16,438 nt of DNA, taken from contig CAZUAY010000057.1 of NCBI GenBank assembly GCA_964618405.1, positions 1 to 16,438 on the forward strand, given 5' to 3'. The DNA comes from JBBQIY01 sp964618405. Lineage in GTDB: Bacteria > Verrucomicrobiota > Kiritimatiellia > RFP12 > UBA3636. The notes under the pieces were generated by a model. It saw only the letters and a list, made by a program, of their open reading frames with translations, was not told the DNA's origin and searched no databases. Each line of letters opens with the position of its first letter. The first letter of the stretch is position 1. Position numbers and translations under genes: made by a program. This document shows, piece after piece, positions 1 through 7,423 of the stretch.

Positions 1-263
1 AATCGTCCGCGATTACCGATCGCGGCTACAGGCTCGCCCACTCGCAACTCACTACTCGCAACTGTAATCGGGCAGTCAACGGGGGTCCCCCGTCACTGAC
101 CGACTAGCGACTGACCGATTACCCATGATAGGGTTTTTTCTATGGTAAAAACATCCCGAGTAGCGCATACTTGTTGTGAGTAATTTGAATGGCTCGGTTT
201 AGCTGTTTCTGCAAACACCCCGAGCAACCCTACGTCGACAAATTAGAAAGGGAGTCAACCAAA
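1..263. other. Non-coding leader upstream of the aldolase gene
   Basis: No gene is visible here. The stretch holds a 10-base direct repeat ACTCGCAACT (40-49 and 54-63), one copy of the palindromic repeat family (63-122), and the motif TAAAAACAT (146-154) followed by GCATAC (165-170). An open frame runs back from the aldolase to an ATG at 189, but that start has no ribosome binding site and its extra residues (with three cysteines) do not resemble aldolase. I found no convincing -35/-10 pair; GCGCAT at 163-168 with TTGAAT at 185-190 is a weak candidate. Confidence 0.6.
63..122. repeat. Palindromic intergenic repeat, copy A
   Basis: The copy begins TGTAATCGG and ends CCGATTAC, with a GGGGGTCCCCC core at 81-91, so it can fold into a long hairpin. 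Bases 63-85 are an exact 23-base reverse complement of 4570-4592 in copy B. It also carries the CTAGCGACTG element found in copy B. It lies directly upstream of the aldolase gene. Confidence 0.75.
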
Positions 264-1298
264 ATGAATACGCAAAAACTTATCGACACCGCGCACGCGC
301 TGGTGACTGGCGACAAGGGTGTGCTGGCGATGGATGAAAGCACGCCCACTTGCAATAAACGCTTTGCCAAACTGGGAATTCCGCAGACCGAGGAGTCGCG
401 ACGCGCCTACCGCGAGATGATCATCACGACACCCTGTCTTGCCGAGTCTATTAGTGGGGTGATTCTCTTTGACGAAACGATTCGTCAGCAGAAGAAGGAT
501 GGTACGCCATTTCTGAAAGTCCTCGCCGATGTGGGCATCATTCCCGGCATCAAAGTAGACACCGGCGCAAAGGAGCTGGCCGGTCATCCCGGCGAGAAGA
601 TCACGGAAGGCCTTGATGGATTGCGTGACCGCCTCGCTGAATACGCTCAAATGGGCGCTCGCTTTGCCAAGTGGCGCGCCGTGATTATCATCGGAGAGGA
701 GATTCCTAGCCGTGGGTGCATTGAGGCTAACGCGCACGCTTTGGCACGCTACGCCGCCTTGTGCCAGGAGGCCGGGCTGGTGCCCATCGTCGAGCCAGAA
801 GTACTCATGGACGGCGACCACACACTCGAACAGTGTGCCTCGGTGACGGAGGAAGTCCTGCGGACGGTTTTCGCCCAGCTTTATACACAACGGGTGATGC
901 TGGAAGGAATCATCCTAAAACCCAACATGGTGGTTCCGGGTTTATCCTGCCCTAAGCAAAAAAATGTGGACGAGGTAGCCAACGCCACCGTGAAATGCCT
1001 CTTCCGAACCGTTCCCGCCGCTGTTCCAGGGATCGCATTCTTGTCCGGTGGCCAATCCGCCGAACTAGCCTCCGCTCGTTTAAGCATGATGAACCTTCGA
1101 TTCAAATCGCAACTACCCGGGGCGCTGGCATTTTCATTTGCGCGGGCCATTCAGCAGCCTGCTTTGGAAATCTGGCAGGGCGTGGAAGCGAATGTACCAG
1201 CGGCGCAAGCTGCCTTGCGTCATCGCGCTCAGTGTAATCAAGCAGCAAGGCGCGGAGAATATACCGAAGCTATGGAGAACCAAACGATGTCTGTTTGA
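264..1298 (+). CDS. Class I fructose-bisphosphate aldolase
   Basis: The enzyme catalyses reversible cleavage of fructose 1,6-bisphosphate to dihydroxyacetone phosphate and glyceraldehyde 3-phosphate in the cytoplasm, using a Schiff-base lysine and no metal. The family is clear from LAMDESTPTCNKRFAKLGI near the N-terminus, GVILFDETIRQ, GIKVDTGAKEL, GARFAKWRAV, and IILKPNMVVPG with the Schiff-base lysine at residue 219. The C-terminus keeps the usual RAQCNQAARRGEY tail. I chose ATG 264 because AAAGGGAG ends 9 bases before it and the protein then opens with normal aldolase sequence; it is 344 residues, the usual family length. This is the animal/plant-type enzyme, less common in bacteria than class II. 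It is followed by pyruvate phosphate dikinase, but 410 bases and a separate promoter lie between them, so they need not share a transcript. Confidence 0.95.
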   Translation: MNTQKLIDTAHALVTGDKGVLAMDESTPTCNKRFAKLGIPQTEESRRAYREMIITTPCLAESISGVILFDETIRQQKKDGTPFLKVLADVGIIPGIKVDTGAKELAGHPGEKITEGLDGLRDRLAEYAQMGARFAKWRAVIIIGEEIPSRGCIEANAHALARYAALCQEAGLVPIVEPEVLMDGDHTLEQCASVTEEVLRTVFAQLYTQRVMLEGIILKPNMVVPGLSCPKQKNVDEVANATVKCLFRTVPAAVPGIAFLSGGQSAELASARLSMMNLRFKSQLPGALAFSFARAIQQPALEIWQGVEANVPAAQAALRHRAQCNQAARRGEYTEAMENQTMSV

Positions 1299-1391
1299 CC
1301 GTGGTGGGAGTGGCATTCTCAATCGTCTTGATGGTACTGGCCATGGCATAAACGATGGGGTAACGGTTCCGTTATCAAAATTTGTCATGAT

Positions 1392-1409
1392 CTATTTTGG
1401 ACAAAATAG
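1392..1409. promoter_or_regulatory. AT-rich 18-base palindrome
   Basis: CTATTTTG and CAAAATAG are perfect reverse complements around a 2-base centre, 94 bases after the aldolase stop. There is no T-run after it, so it is not a textbook terminator. It could be a protein-binding operator or a processing hairpin; the sequence does not decide. Confidence 0.35.
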
Positions 1410-1418
1410 GGAAAGTGG

Positions 1419-1503
1419 CAGCGGCGTCTCGCCGCTGAACGAACAGAGCCGAGACAACTCTGCTACCCCACTGAAACAGAGCCGAGACGGCATGCTCGCT
1501 CTG
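1419..1503. repeat. Cluster of three related GC-rich hairpins
   Basis: The first hairpin is CAGCGGCG-TCT-CGCCGCTG (1419-1437). Two units follow that share the 14-base direct repeat AACAGAGCCGAGAC (1442-1455 and 1475-1488). Each unit is bounded by an inverted repeat: CAGAG...CTCTG (1444-1462) and CAGAGC...GCTCTG (1477-1503). The second also contains GCCG-AGA-CGGC (1481-1491). The first loop carries GTCTC and the other two carry its complement GAGAC. This resembles a REP-type extragenic palindrome cluster. Confidence 0.6.
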
Positions 1504-1550
1504 ATCTTGATTTTTGCTTCCTGAACCCTGATTCTTTCTTTTATTGTTTC

Positions 1551-1579
1551 TTGACCTCTTGCAGGGGTTTTCATACAAT
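1551..1579 (+). promoter_or_regulatory. Sigma70-type promoter for PPDK
   Basis: TTGACC (1551-1556) and TACAAT (1574-1579) each match five of six consensus bases and are separated by exactly 17 bases. Transcription should begin near 1586, giving an untranslated leader of about 120 bases before the PPDK start at 1709. This is the clearest promoter in the window. Confidence 0.75.
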
Positions 1580-1708
1580 TCGAGCGATACAAGTGCTTCG
1601 TCATCTCATCTTTACAACGGAGCTTTATTTTTTTGCATCGCGTATGCATCGAGTAAACCGGACGGATCATTTGTTTGAACACAAACCTAGCAATTTGGAG
1701 AACGAGCA

Positions 1709-4540
1709 ATGTCAGTAGCAACGAAATTCGTCTATTTTTTTGGAGCAGACAAGTCCGAGGGTGGTGTGGAAATGAAGACGCTTCTTGGAGGCAAGGGTGC
1801 CAACCTTGCTGACATGGCAAAACTCGGCCTGCCGGTGCCCCCAGGCTTCACCATCACGACGGAGACGTGTGCAAAGTACTACGAGCTGGGTAGCGTTAAA
1901 CTTTTTGAGACAATCCACGACGAAGTCGTCAGCGCACTCAAGATGCTTGAAGCGACCACGGGGAAGAGTTTTGGTCATGGTCCGAACCCTTTGCTCGTCT
2001 CGGTTCGATCGGGTGCTGCGGCTTCGATGCCGGGCATGATGGATACGGTTCTCAATCTCGGTCTCAACGAGGAGACGGCTGCGACGCTGATTGAGCTGAC
2101 TGGTAACGAGCGTTTCGTGAAGGATTCTCGCCGCCGTTTTATTCAGATGTACGGCAACGTTGTTCTTGGTGTCGAGCATCATCAGTTCGAGCACGAACTC
2201 GATAAAGTGAAGAAGGCTAAGGGTGTCAAACTTGACACCGACTTGGATGTGAAGGATTTGGATGTCGTCGTCAAGCGCTATCTCGACGTTGTTCTTGCCA
2301 CAACGGGTAAGCCATTCCCTGAAGATCCGATGCAGCAGCTCTGGGGTGGGATTGAGGCGGTCTTTGCTTCTTGGAACAACCCGCGCGCCATCAAGTATCG
2401 CGAGCTGAACGATATTCGTAAGCTGATGGGAACTGCCGTCAATGTACAGTCGATGGTCTATGGCAACATGGGCAATAATTCGGCTACGGGTGTGGCGTTT
2501 ACGCGCGATCCGTCAACCGGTGAGAATAAGTACTTCTATGGTGAGTATCTCATCAACGCTCAGGGCGAGGACGTCGTGGCCGGCATTCGCACGCCACAGC
2601 AGATCACGATTGCAGGATCAAGAGCATGGTCTAAGTCGCATGGCGTTACGGAGAAACAACGCGCATCGAAATTCCCTTCACTCGAAGAAACCATGCCAGA
2701 GGTGTTCAAGCAACTCGATGCGATCAAGGATACGCTGGAGAAACATTATCGCGATATGCAGGACATGGAGTTTACCATTGAGAATGGAACGCTCTACATG
2801 TTGCAGACGCGCAACGGCAAGCGTACGGCTGCTTCGGCCGTACGCATTGCAATTGATTTAGTGGCGGAAGGCCTCATCGACGAGCCGACGGCGGTCATGC
2901 GTGTCGAACCCAATCAGCTCGACCAACTTCTGCACCCTGTTTTCAAGAAGGGGGTTGAAGCGATTGCTCAGAAAGACGGAAAAATGATCGTCAAAGGGCT
3001 CAACGCATCGCCAGGCGCTGCGTCGGGACGTGTGGTCTTCTCTGCGAACGATGCAGAGTCGTGGAAGACGCGGGGCGAAAAAGTCATTCTCGTTCGCACG
3101 GAGACGAGTCCAGAGGATATTTCCGGCATGGTCGCTGCTGAAGGCATCTTGACCGCACGTGGTGGTATGACGTCGCACGCGGCAGTGGTCGCCCGCGGCA
3201 TGGGCAAGTGTTGCGTTGCGGGCGCTGGAGCACTCCTGATCGATCATGCAAAGAAAGTTGCGAGAATTGCCGACAAAAAAATTCTCATTAAAGAGGGCGA
3301 TTGGATTTCGCTCAATGGGTCGACAGGTGTCGTCTATGCGGGCGCGCTGGAAACAGAAGATGCGGCTCTTACGGGGCCTTTTTCGGAAATCATGGCGTTG
3401 GCCGATAAGTTCCGTCGTCTGGGCGTTCGCACAAATGCCGATACACCAGCGGATGCAAAGCGAGCGGTTAAGTTTGGTGCCGAAGGTATCGGACTTTGCC
3501 GTACCGAGCACATGTTTTTTGACAGCTCAGCCAAGCCTGAAGGACGAACTATTGCGATTCGGCGGTTGATCCTCGTTGCCGAAACGGTGAAGAAACTACG
3601 CAAGGAATATACCCTGATCGGTTCCGACGAAGCCCGCCAAGAAATCCATGCAAAGTTAGCAAGACCCGAGGCCCAGTACAACGAAGCCTTGAAGGCGCTT
3701 CTGCCGCTTCAAAGAAAAGATTTTGTGGCGATATTCAAAGCCCTTCAAGGACGTCCTTGCACGGTGCGTTTGCTGGATCCTCCACTCCACGAGTTTCTTC
3801 CTCACGATAAGGCAGGACAGGCACAAATGGCCGCGGAAATGGGCATGAAGGTTTCACAGGTTAAGGCACTGGTGGAATCCTTACACGAGTTTAATCCTAT
3901 GCTAGGCCATCGCGGTTGCCGGCTGGGTATCAGCTACCCTGAGGTCACGGCGATGCAGGTGCGCGCCATCTGCGAAGCGGCAATCCAAGTTCCAGGATCC
4001 ACGCCTGAGATCATGATTCCCCTCGTGGGCGACGTGAGAGAGCTGGTGTTACAAAAGCAGATTGCTTTAGCGACGATTCAGGCCGTAGAGAAGGAGAATA
4101 AGCAGAAGCTAAACATCACGATCGGAACGATGATCGAAGTACCGCGTGCAGCAATAACAGCCGATAAAATTGCTGCGGAAGCAGATTTCTTCAGCTTTGG
4201 AACCAACGATTTGACGCAGATGGGGATGGGCTTTTCTCGCGACGATGCGGGTAAATTTTTGGAGGAATACGTCGAGGCAGGCATTTACGAATATGACCCC
4301 TTCCAAGTTCTCGATCTGGAAGGTATCGGTGGCCTCGTCAAGATTGCCGTTGAGCGCGGGCGCTTGATTAAGCCAGCCCTCAAGCTCGGAATCTGCGGCG
4401 AACATGGAGGTGAACCTCGATCCGTGGAGTTCTGCCATAAGGTTGGGCTCGACTACGTTTCCTGCAGCCCGTTCCGCGTACCCATTGCACGACTCGCCGC
4501 CGCTCAGGCAGCGATCCGTGAGGCGAAGGCGAACGCATGA
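1709..4540 (+). CDS. ppdK: Pyruvate, phosphate dikinase
   Basis: PPDK interconverts pyruvate, ATP and phosphate with phosphoenolpyruvate, AMP and pyrophosphate, and acts as a reversible, PPi-linked alternative to pyruvate kinase. All three domains are visible. The N-terminal ATP-grasp region opens with GGKGANLADMAKLGLPVPPG. The swivelling phosphohistidine domain has GGMTSHAAVVARGMG, with the catalytic histidine at residue 490. The C-terminal TIM barrel has RLLDPPLHEFLP, FGTNDLTQM and ICGEHGGEP, with the active-site cysteine at residue 896. GGAG at 1697-1700, 8 bases before ATG 1709, supports the start. At 943 residues it is longer than the roughly 870-900 I recall for bacterial enzymes; the extra length seems to lie around residues 610-670, between MFFDSS and LLPLQRKDF. 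It has its own promoter and ends just before a strong hairpin repeat at 4544. Confidence 0.97.
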   Translation: MSVATKFVYFFGADKSEGGVEMKTLLGGKGANLADMAKLGLPVPPGFTITTETCAKYYELGSVKLFETIHDEVVSALKMLEATTGKSFGHGPNPLLVSVRSGAAASMPGMMDTVLNLGLNEETAATLIELTGNERFVKDSRRRFIQMYGNVVLGVEHHQFEHELDKVKKAKGVKLDTDLDVKDLDVVVKRYLDVVLATTGKPFPEDPMQQLWGGIEAVFASWNNPRAIKYRELNDIRKLMGTAVNVQSMVYGNMGNNSATGVAFTRDPSTGENKYFYGEYLINAQGEDVVAGIRTPQQITIAGSRAWSKSHGVTEKQRASKFPSLEETMPEVFKQLDAIKDTLEKHYRDMQDMEFTIENGTLYMLQTRNGKRTAASAVRIAIDLVAEGLIDEPTAVMRVEPNQLDQLLHPVFKKGVEAIAQKDGKMIVKGLNASPGAASGRVVFSANDAESWKTRGEKVILVRTETSPEDISGMVAAEGILTARGGMTSHAAVVARGMGKCCVAGAGALLIDHAKKVARIADKKILIKEGDWISLNGSTGVVYAGALETEDAALTGPFSEIMALADKFRRLGVRTNADTPADAKRAVKFGAEGIGLCRTEHMFFDSSAKPEGRTIAIRRLILVAETVKKLRKEYTLIGSDEARQEIHAKLARPEAQYNEALKALLPLQRKDFVAIFKALQGRPCTVRLLDPPLHEFLPHDKAGQAQMAAEMGMKVSQVKALVESLHEFNPMLGHRGCRLGISYPEVTAMQVRAICEAAIQVPGSTPEIMIPLVGDVRELVLQKQIALATIQAVEKENKQKLNITIGTMIEVPRAAITADKIAAEADFFSFGTNDLTQMGMGFSRDDAGKFLEEYVEAGIYEYDPFQVLDLEGIGGLVKIAVERGRLIKPALKLGICGEHGGEPRSVEFCHKVGLDYVSCSPFRVPIARLAAAQAAIREAKANA

Positions 4541-4543
4541 TGT

Positions 4544-4606
4544 TGTAATCGGTCAGGCACAGGGGGTGCCCCCCGTTGACTGCCCGATTACAGTCGCTAG
4601 CGACTG
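4544..4606. repeat. Palindromic intergenic repeat, copy B (possible terminator of ppdK)
   Basis: A large hairpin starts 4 bases after the ppdK stop codon: GTAATCGGTCAG pairs with CTGCCCGATTAC with one mismatch, around a GGGGG-TG-CCCCC core (4545-4591). It is followed by a perfect 16-base palindrome CAGTCGCTAGCGACTG (4591-4606). Bases 4570-4592 are the exact reverse complement of 63-85. There is no T-run, so Rho-independent termination is not certain, but the position suits transcript-end protection or termination. Confidence 0.7.
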
Positions 4607-4631
4607 TCGGTGCGACTGTCATAAAAACATG

Positions 4632-4660
4632 TTGCATACCTGTTTTGATGCTGTTAAAAT
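4632..4660 (+). promoter_or_regulatory. Candidate promoter for the DUF1294-like gene
   Basis: TTGCAT (4632-4637) and TAAAAT (4655-4660) lie 17 bases apart, about 76 bases before the gene start at 4737. The spacing is ideal and the -10 matches five of six consensus bases. The same TTGCAT with a 17-base spacer recurs upstream of the glycosidase gene at 8548. Confidence 0.55.
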
Positions 4661-4736
4661 TTAGCAACAATACTGGAGATAGCGTGGAGGGTTTTAAGTC
4701 ACGTTAGATTCGATTGTTCAGCAGTAAGGAGGTTTC

Positions 4737-5594
4737 ATGCAAAAAGGTCTGTTTCTTTTCTCCATTGTGGCGATTCATTTAAGTCTATCGTATTTTTCGG
4801 TGGCTGAAGATTTTGTGGCATACCGAGTGAGTACGAGTTGCATTATCGACTGGGATATTGCCGTAAACGGCACGACTATCGTGCGCCATCGTCCAACAGG
4901 TTTCGGCCGATGCGTCTACAGTGGAAGTGTTAATCGAGCCGTGACGAATGGATGGAACACGGTTTCGCTTCTTCAGGTTAGCTCCGAAGCTCACACACCG
5001 AAAGCCGAGGCTTGCATTTCACTTGATATCGACTACATTCATAATTACACAGGGCAGGCTGATTTTGATACAGTAGTCTCTGTTTTGAAGTACCGTGGAT
5101 CGAATCCAACCAATCTTCTCTTCAATATTGATGGTAACATCAGTAAAATTGTCGACGGATTCATCCACAATTCCAAAACCGATGCGCTAACCGAAAGCGG
5201 CTACTTCTACATCGGGTTAGCTCTGTATTTTATGTTTGTTAATATTTACGGCTTTATTATGGTCTCGAATGACCGCCAAGCGGCCAAGAAACGGCAAGCG
5301 AGAATCCCATCAGCGCGGTTTGTTGCGAATGCTATCTTTGGAGGAGGGCTCGGAACGCTCTTGAGTGTCATCATACGAAAGCACGACATGGACAAGACAA
5401 TCTCCATCGTCGTCATTCCTGCTGTGATTATTGTACAGTTCGGTCTTCTGGCTTTTGCACTGTCGCCAACAGGAAGGCAATTTATTAACCGTAACAGTCC
5501 TCGAATACCCGCCATTCATGGGAGTCGTGCTTTTGACAAATCGTCTAATTTTTTGCGATCGCTCAAACGCACCGATCCCACTCTACAGGACTAG
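4737..5594 (+). CDS. Exported membrane protein with C-terminal DUF1294-like domain
   Basis: The function is unknown. Residues 1-23 form a signal peptide or membrane anchor likely cleaved after SVA. Residues 24 to about 150 form a probable extracytoplasmic beta-rich domain with Cys35, Cys59 and a third cysteine in EACISLD, and phrases such as DWDIAVNGTTIV. Residues about 155-245 resemble DUF1294: a membrane segment ending VNIYGFIMVSNDRQAAKK, then RIPSARF, GGGLGTLLSVIIRKHDMDK and another hydrophobic span. That order matches the family pattern N-x-x-x-F-x-x-x-x-D-x-x-A-A, R-I-P, G-G-x-x-G, R-H-K. The tail of about 35 residues is hydrophilic. TAAGGAGG just before ATG 4737 is the strongest ribosome binding site in the window. 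It converges on ruvC with only 8 bases between the stops. DUF1294 proteins are normally short and stand-alone, so the fusion is unusual. The domain call is from pattern memory. Confidence 0.65.
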   Translation: MQKGLFLFSIVAIHLSLSYFSVAEDFVAYRVSTSCIIDWDIAVNGTTIVRHRPTGFGRCVYSGSVNRAVTNGWNTVSLLQVSSEAHTPKAEACISLDIDYIHNYTGQADFDTVVSVLKYRGSNPTNLLFNIDGNISKIVDGFIHNSKTDALTESGYFYIGLALYFMFVNIYGFIMVSNDRQAAKKRQARIPSARFVANAIFGGGLGTLLSVIIRKHDMDKTISIVVIPAVIIVQFGLLAFALSPTGRQFINRNSPRIPAIHGSRAFDKSSNFLRSLKRTDPTLQD

Positions 5595-5602
5595 CGAGCT
5601 GT

Positions 5603-6175
5603 TTAGAGTCGCGTGGGTGCCAATGCCGCGATACTACTTCTACTGTGAATGTGGGTGATGGCGATTGCCAGAGCATCGCCAGCATCCTCTTGCGGAAGAG
5701 ACTCAAGGTTTAAACAGCGCATCATCATGCGCTGAATCTGATCCTTCGTCGCGGTTCCTGTTCCCGTTACAGCCTGTTTGACGCGCGTGGGAGCATATTC
5801 ATAAACGGGAAGCGCCGCTTTCGCACAGGTCGCGATCAGGGTTCCACGCGCATGCCCGAGCAAAAGTGCTGTTTTTGCATTCTTGCAGAAGAAGATGCCT
5901 TCAACAGCAACCTCTTCGGGTGCGAATTCTGTAATATACGTTTCGAGCGTGTTACTCAAATTTAAAAGGCACGCCGAGAGCGTCCACGTTGCAGGGTTCT
6001 TGAGCGGACGACAGTCGATGAATTTCATCGATGAGCCGTCCGCTTCAATGATCCCGAGGCCAGTTGAACGTAGTGAGGTGTCGATTCCCAGTACGCGCAC
6101 CACACGTTTGTGCTCCACGTTTGCCGTTTGCGCTTGCACGGCAGCGAGAACGGAAGCTGGGAGTCGCATGGCCAT
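5603..6175 (-). CDS. ruvC: Crossover junction endodeoxyribonuclease RuvC
   Basis: RuvC resolves Holliday junctions in recombinational repair together with RuvAB. The RNase H-like fold and all four acidic residues are visible: Asp32 in LGIDTSLRSTGLG, Glu92 in EEVAVEG, and Asp164 and Asp167 in DAGDALAIAITH. The spacings (60 and 72) match those of E. coli Asp7, Glu66 and Asp138. The ATG at 6175 lies 4 bases after the etfA stop but has no clear ribosome binding site, and it gives about 24 residues before the usual N-terminus. GTG at 6101-6103, preceded 9 bases away by GGAG (6113-6116), would give a 166-residue protein of normal length and is a serious alternative start. It is the last gene of an etfB-etfA-ruvC run; ruvA and ruvB are not in the window. 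Confidence 0.92.
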   Translation of the reverse strand: MAMRLPASVLAAVQAQTANVEHKRVVRVLGIDTSLRSTGLGIIEADGSSMKFIDCRPLKNPATWTLSACLLNLSNTLETYITEFAPEEVAVEGIFFCKNAKTALLLGHARGTLIATCAKAALPVYEYAPTRVKQAVTGTGTATKDQIQRMMMRCLNLESLPQEDAGDALAIAITHIHSRSSIAALAPTRL

Positions 6176-6179
6176 GGGT

Positions 6180-7388
6180 TTACTTGTTCAACCGCTTCTT
6201 GAATTCAGCCGTGAGCATCGGAACAATTTTCAAAGCATCACCGACAATGCCGTAGGTCGCAGCGCCGAATATCGGTGCGTCAGGATCTTTGTTGATCGCC
6301 ACGATGATGTCGGAGGTGCTCATACCCGCTAAGTGCTGGATTTGGCCACTGATGCCACAGGCGATGTAGAGGGTAGGGCACACCGTTTTGCCTGTCTGGC
6401 CTACTTGGTGTGCGTAGGGCATCCAGTTGGCATCGACCGCAGCGCGTGAGGCTCCTACGCCACCATTAAGGACTTCAGCCAACGCTTCAAGCATGGCAAA
6501 ATTCTCTGGTTTGCCCATGCCGCGGCCACCGGAGACGATGATGTTGGCAGCGGTAATATTGACGGTGCTGCCTTCAGTATTCTCCCAGCCAATGCGCTCC
6601 GTACGCGCCTTGAGTATTGCATCGACCAGATCAATGGCAACGGTCTCACCTGTGCGTCCGGGGACGGCTTCGGCTTCTTTCATGACCTTCGGGCGTACGG
6701 TAGACATCTGGGGCCGGTGGTTTGGCGTCTCGATGGTGGCCATGATGTTTCCGCCGAACGCAGGGCGCGTCTGGAGGAGATTCTTGGTGGAAGGATCAAT
6801 AGCGAGAGCCGTGCAGTCTGCCGTCAGCCCTGTGTCGAGCGTAACCGCGACACGTGAGACGAGTGAGCGACCGATAGCCGTGGCACCGCAGAGTAAAATC
6901 TGGGGCCGATAGCGCTGGACGATTTCGATGATTGCGTTGGCATAGCGCTCATCCTGAAATGTCTCAAGCTCTTTTCGATCGGCAACATAAACCGTGTCCG
7001 CTCCGTGTTCTTTGAGCTCTTGCACTAACCGATCAGCTTGGTAGCCGAGGAGGATAGCGCCGACCTTGACACCCAGATCATTGGCAAGTTTCCGAGCTTC
7101 GCCCAGTAGCTCCCAGGTGATAGAATGGATCGTGTTTTCGGACTGCTCCGCATAGACCCATACGTCCTTCCAATCACGAAGGTTCGCAGTGGCTGAGCCC
7201 ATTTTTTCAGGAAGGGAAAGAGCATCGACTGGGCAGACAGGGACGCATGCGCCGCACGCGGTGCAAAGATCGCCATCGCATTCGACGATCGTATCGCCCA
7301 TAGAAAGTGCTCCGAACGGGCATGCTGGAACGCAGGCACCGCAAGCAACACAAAGTTCACCATTTACTTTAAGAAGTGCATCAGACAT
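6180..7388 (-). CDS. etfA: Electron transfer flavoprotein alpha subunit with N-terminal two-[4Fe-4S] ferredoxin domain
   Basis: This is the alpha subunit of a heterodimeric flavoprotein that passes electrons between a flavin dehydrogenase and other carriers. Residues 1-55 are a bacterial ferredoxin domain with two complete CxxCxxCxxxCP motifs: Cys13, 16, 19, 23 and Cys42, 45, 48, 52. The ETF alpha body follows; its C-terminal FAD domain is typical, with SGGRGMGKPENF, VGASRAAVD, QVGQTGKTV, YIACGISGQIQHLAGM and IVAINKDPDAPIF. The ferredoxin head matches the type known from anaerobic, electron-bifurcating ETFs such as CarE and LctC of Acetobacterium, so bifurcation with NADH and ferredoxin is possible but inferred. 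It starts 35 bases after etfB, with only a weak binding site (GAG). No acyl-CoA dehydrogenase, lactate dehydrogenase or FixC-like gene lies in the window. Confidence 0.95.
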   Translation of the reverse strand: MSDALLKVNGELCVACGACVPACPFGALSMGDTIVECDGDLCTACGACVPVCPVDALSLPEKMGSATANLRDWKDVWVYAEQSENTIHSITWELLGEARKLANDLGVKVGAILLGYQADRLVQELKEHGADTVYVADRKELETFQDERYANAIIEIVQRYRPQILLCGATAIGRSLVSRVAVTLDTGLTADCTALAIDPSTKNLLQTRPAFGGNIMATIETPNHRPQMSTVRPKVMKEAEAVPGRTGETVAIDLVDAILKARTERIGWENTEGSTVNITAANIIVSGGRGMGKPENFAMLEALAEVLNGGVGASRAAVDANWMPYAHQVGQTGKTVCPTLYIACGISGQIQHLAGMSTSDIIVAINKDPDAPIFGAATYGIVGDALKIVPMLTAEFKKRLNK

Positions 7389-7423
7389 TTTTAAAATCTC
7401 GTTAAATTATTGAATTTCTGGTG

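Larger units (their letters stand above)
1299..1708. other. Intergenic region between aldolase and PPDK, rich in inverted repeats
   Basis: No convincing gene is present. In order it holds: an imperfect hairpin GGTAACGG-TT-CCGTTATC (1359-1376) without a following T-run; an AT-rich palindrome CTATTTTG-GA-CAAAATAG (1392-1409), which could be a weak terminator or an operator; a cluster of three GC-rich hairpins (1419-1503); a sigma70-type promoter (1551-1579); and a leader of about 120 bases containing a small GTTTG-AACA-CAAAC hairpin (1673-1686) before the ribosome binding site of PPDK. Confidence 0.6.

Noticed and set aside
189..263. A 25-residue N-terminal extension of the aldolase from ATG 189
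   Set aside because: There is no ribosome binding site at 189, the extra residues do not fit the family, and ATG 264 has AAAGGGAG at ideal spacing.
255..890. A 211-residue open frame on the minus strand
   Set aside because: It is the antisense of the aldolase, shows no family motif, and overlaps an unquestionable gene.
1359..1376. Rho-independent terminator after the aldolase
   Set aside because: The GGTAACGG/CCGTTATC stem is imperfect and is followed by AAAATTTG, not a T-run.
1419..1503. CRISPR array
   Set aside because: Only two 14-base direct repeats are present, each inside its own hairpin; there is no regular spacer series and no cas gene.
1138..1524. A 128-residue plus-strand frame across the end of the aldolase and the hairpin cluster
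   Set aside because: Its first part is an out-of-frame reading of the aldolase and its last part runs through inverted repeats; no start signal or motif supports it.
2858..3511. A 217-residue open frame on the minus strand within ppdK
   Set aside because: It is a shadow of the phosphohistidine domain coding region, with composition of a reverse-frame translation and no recognisable domain.
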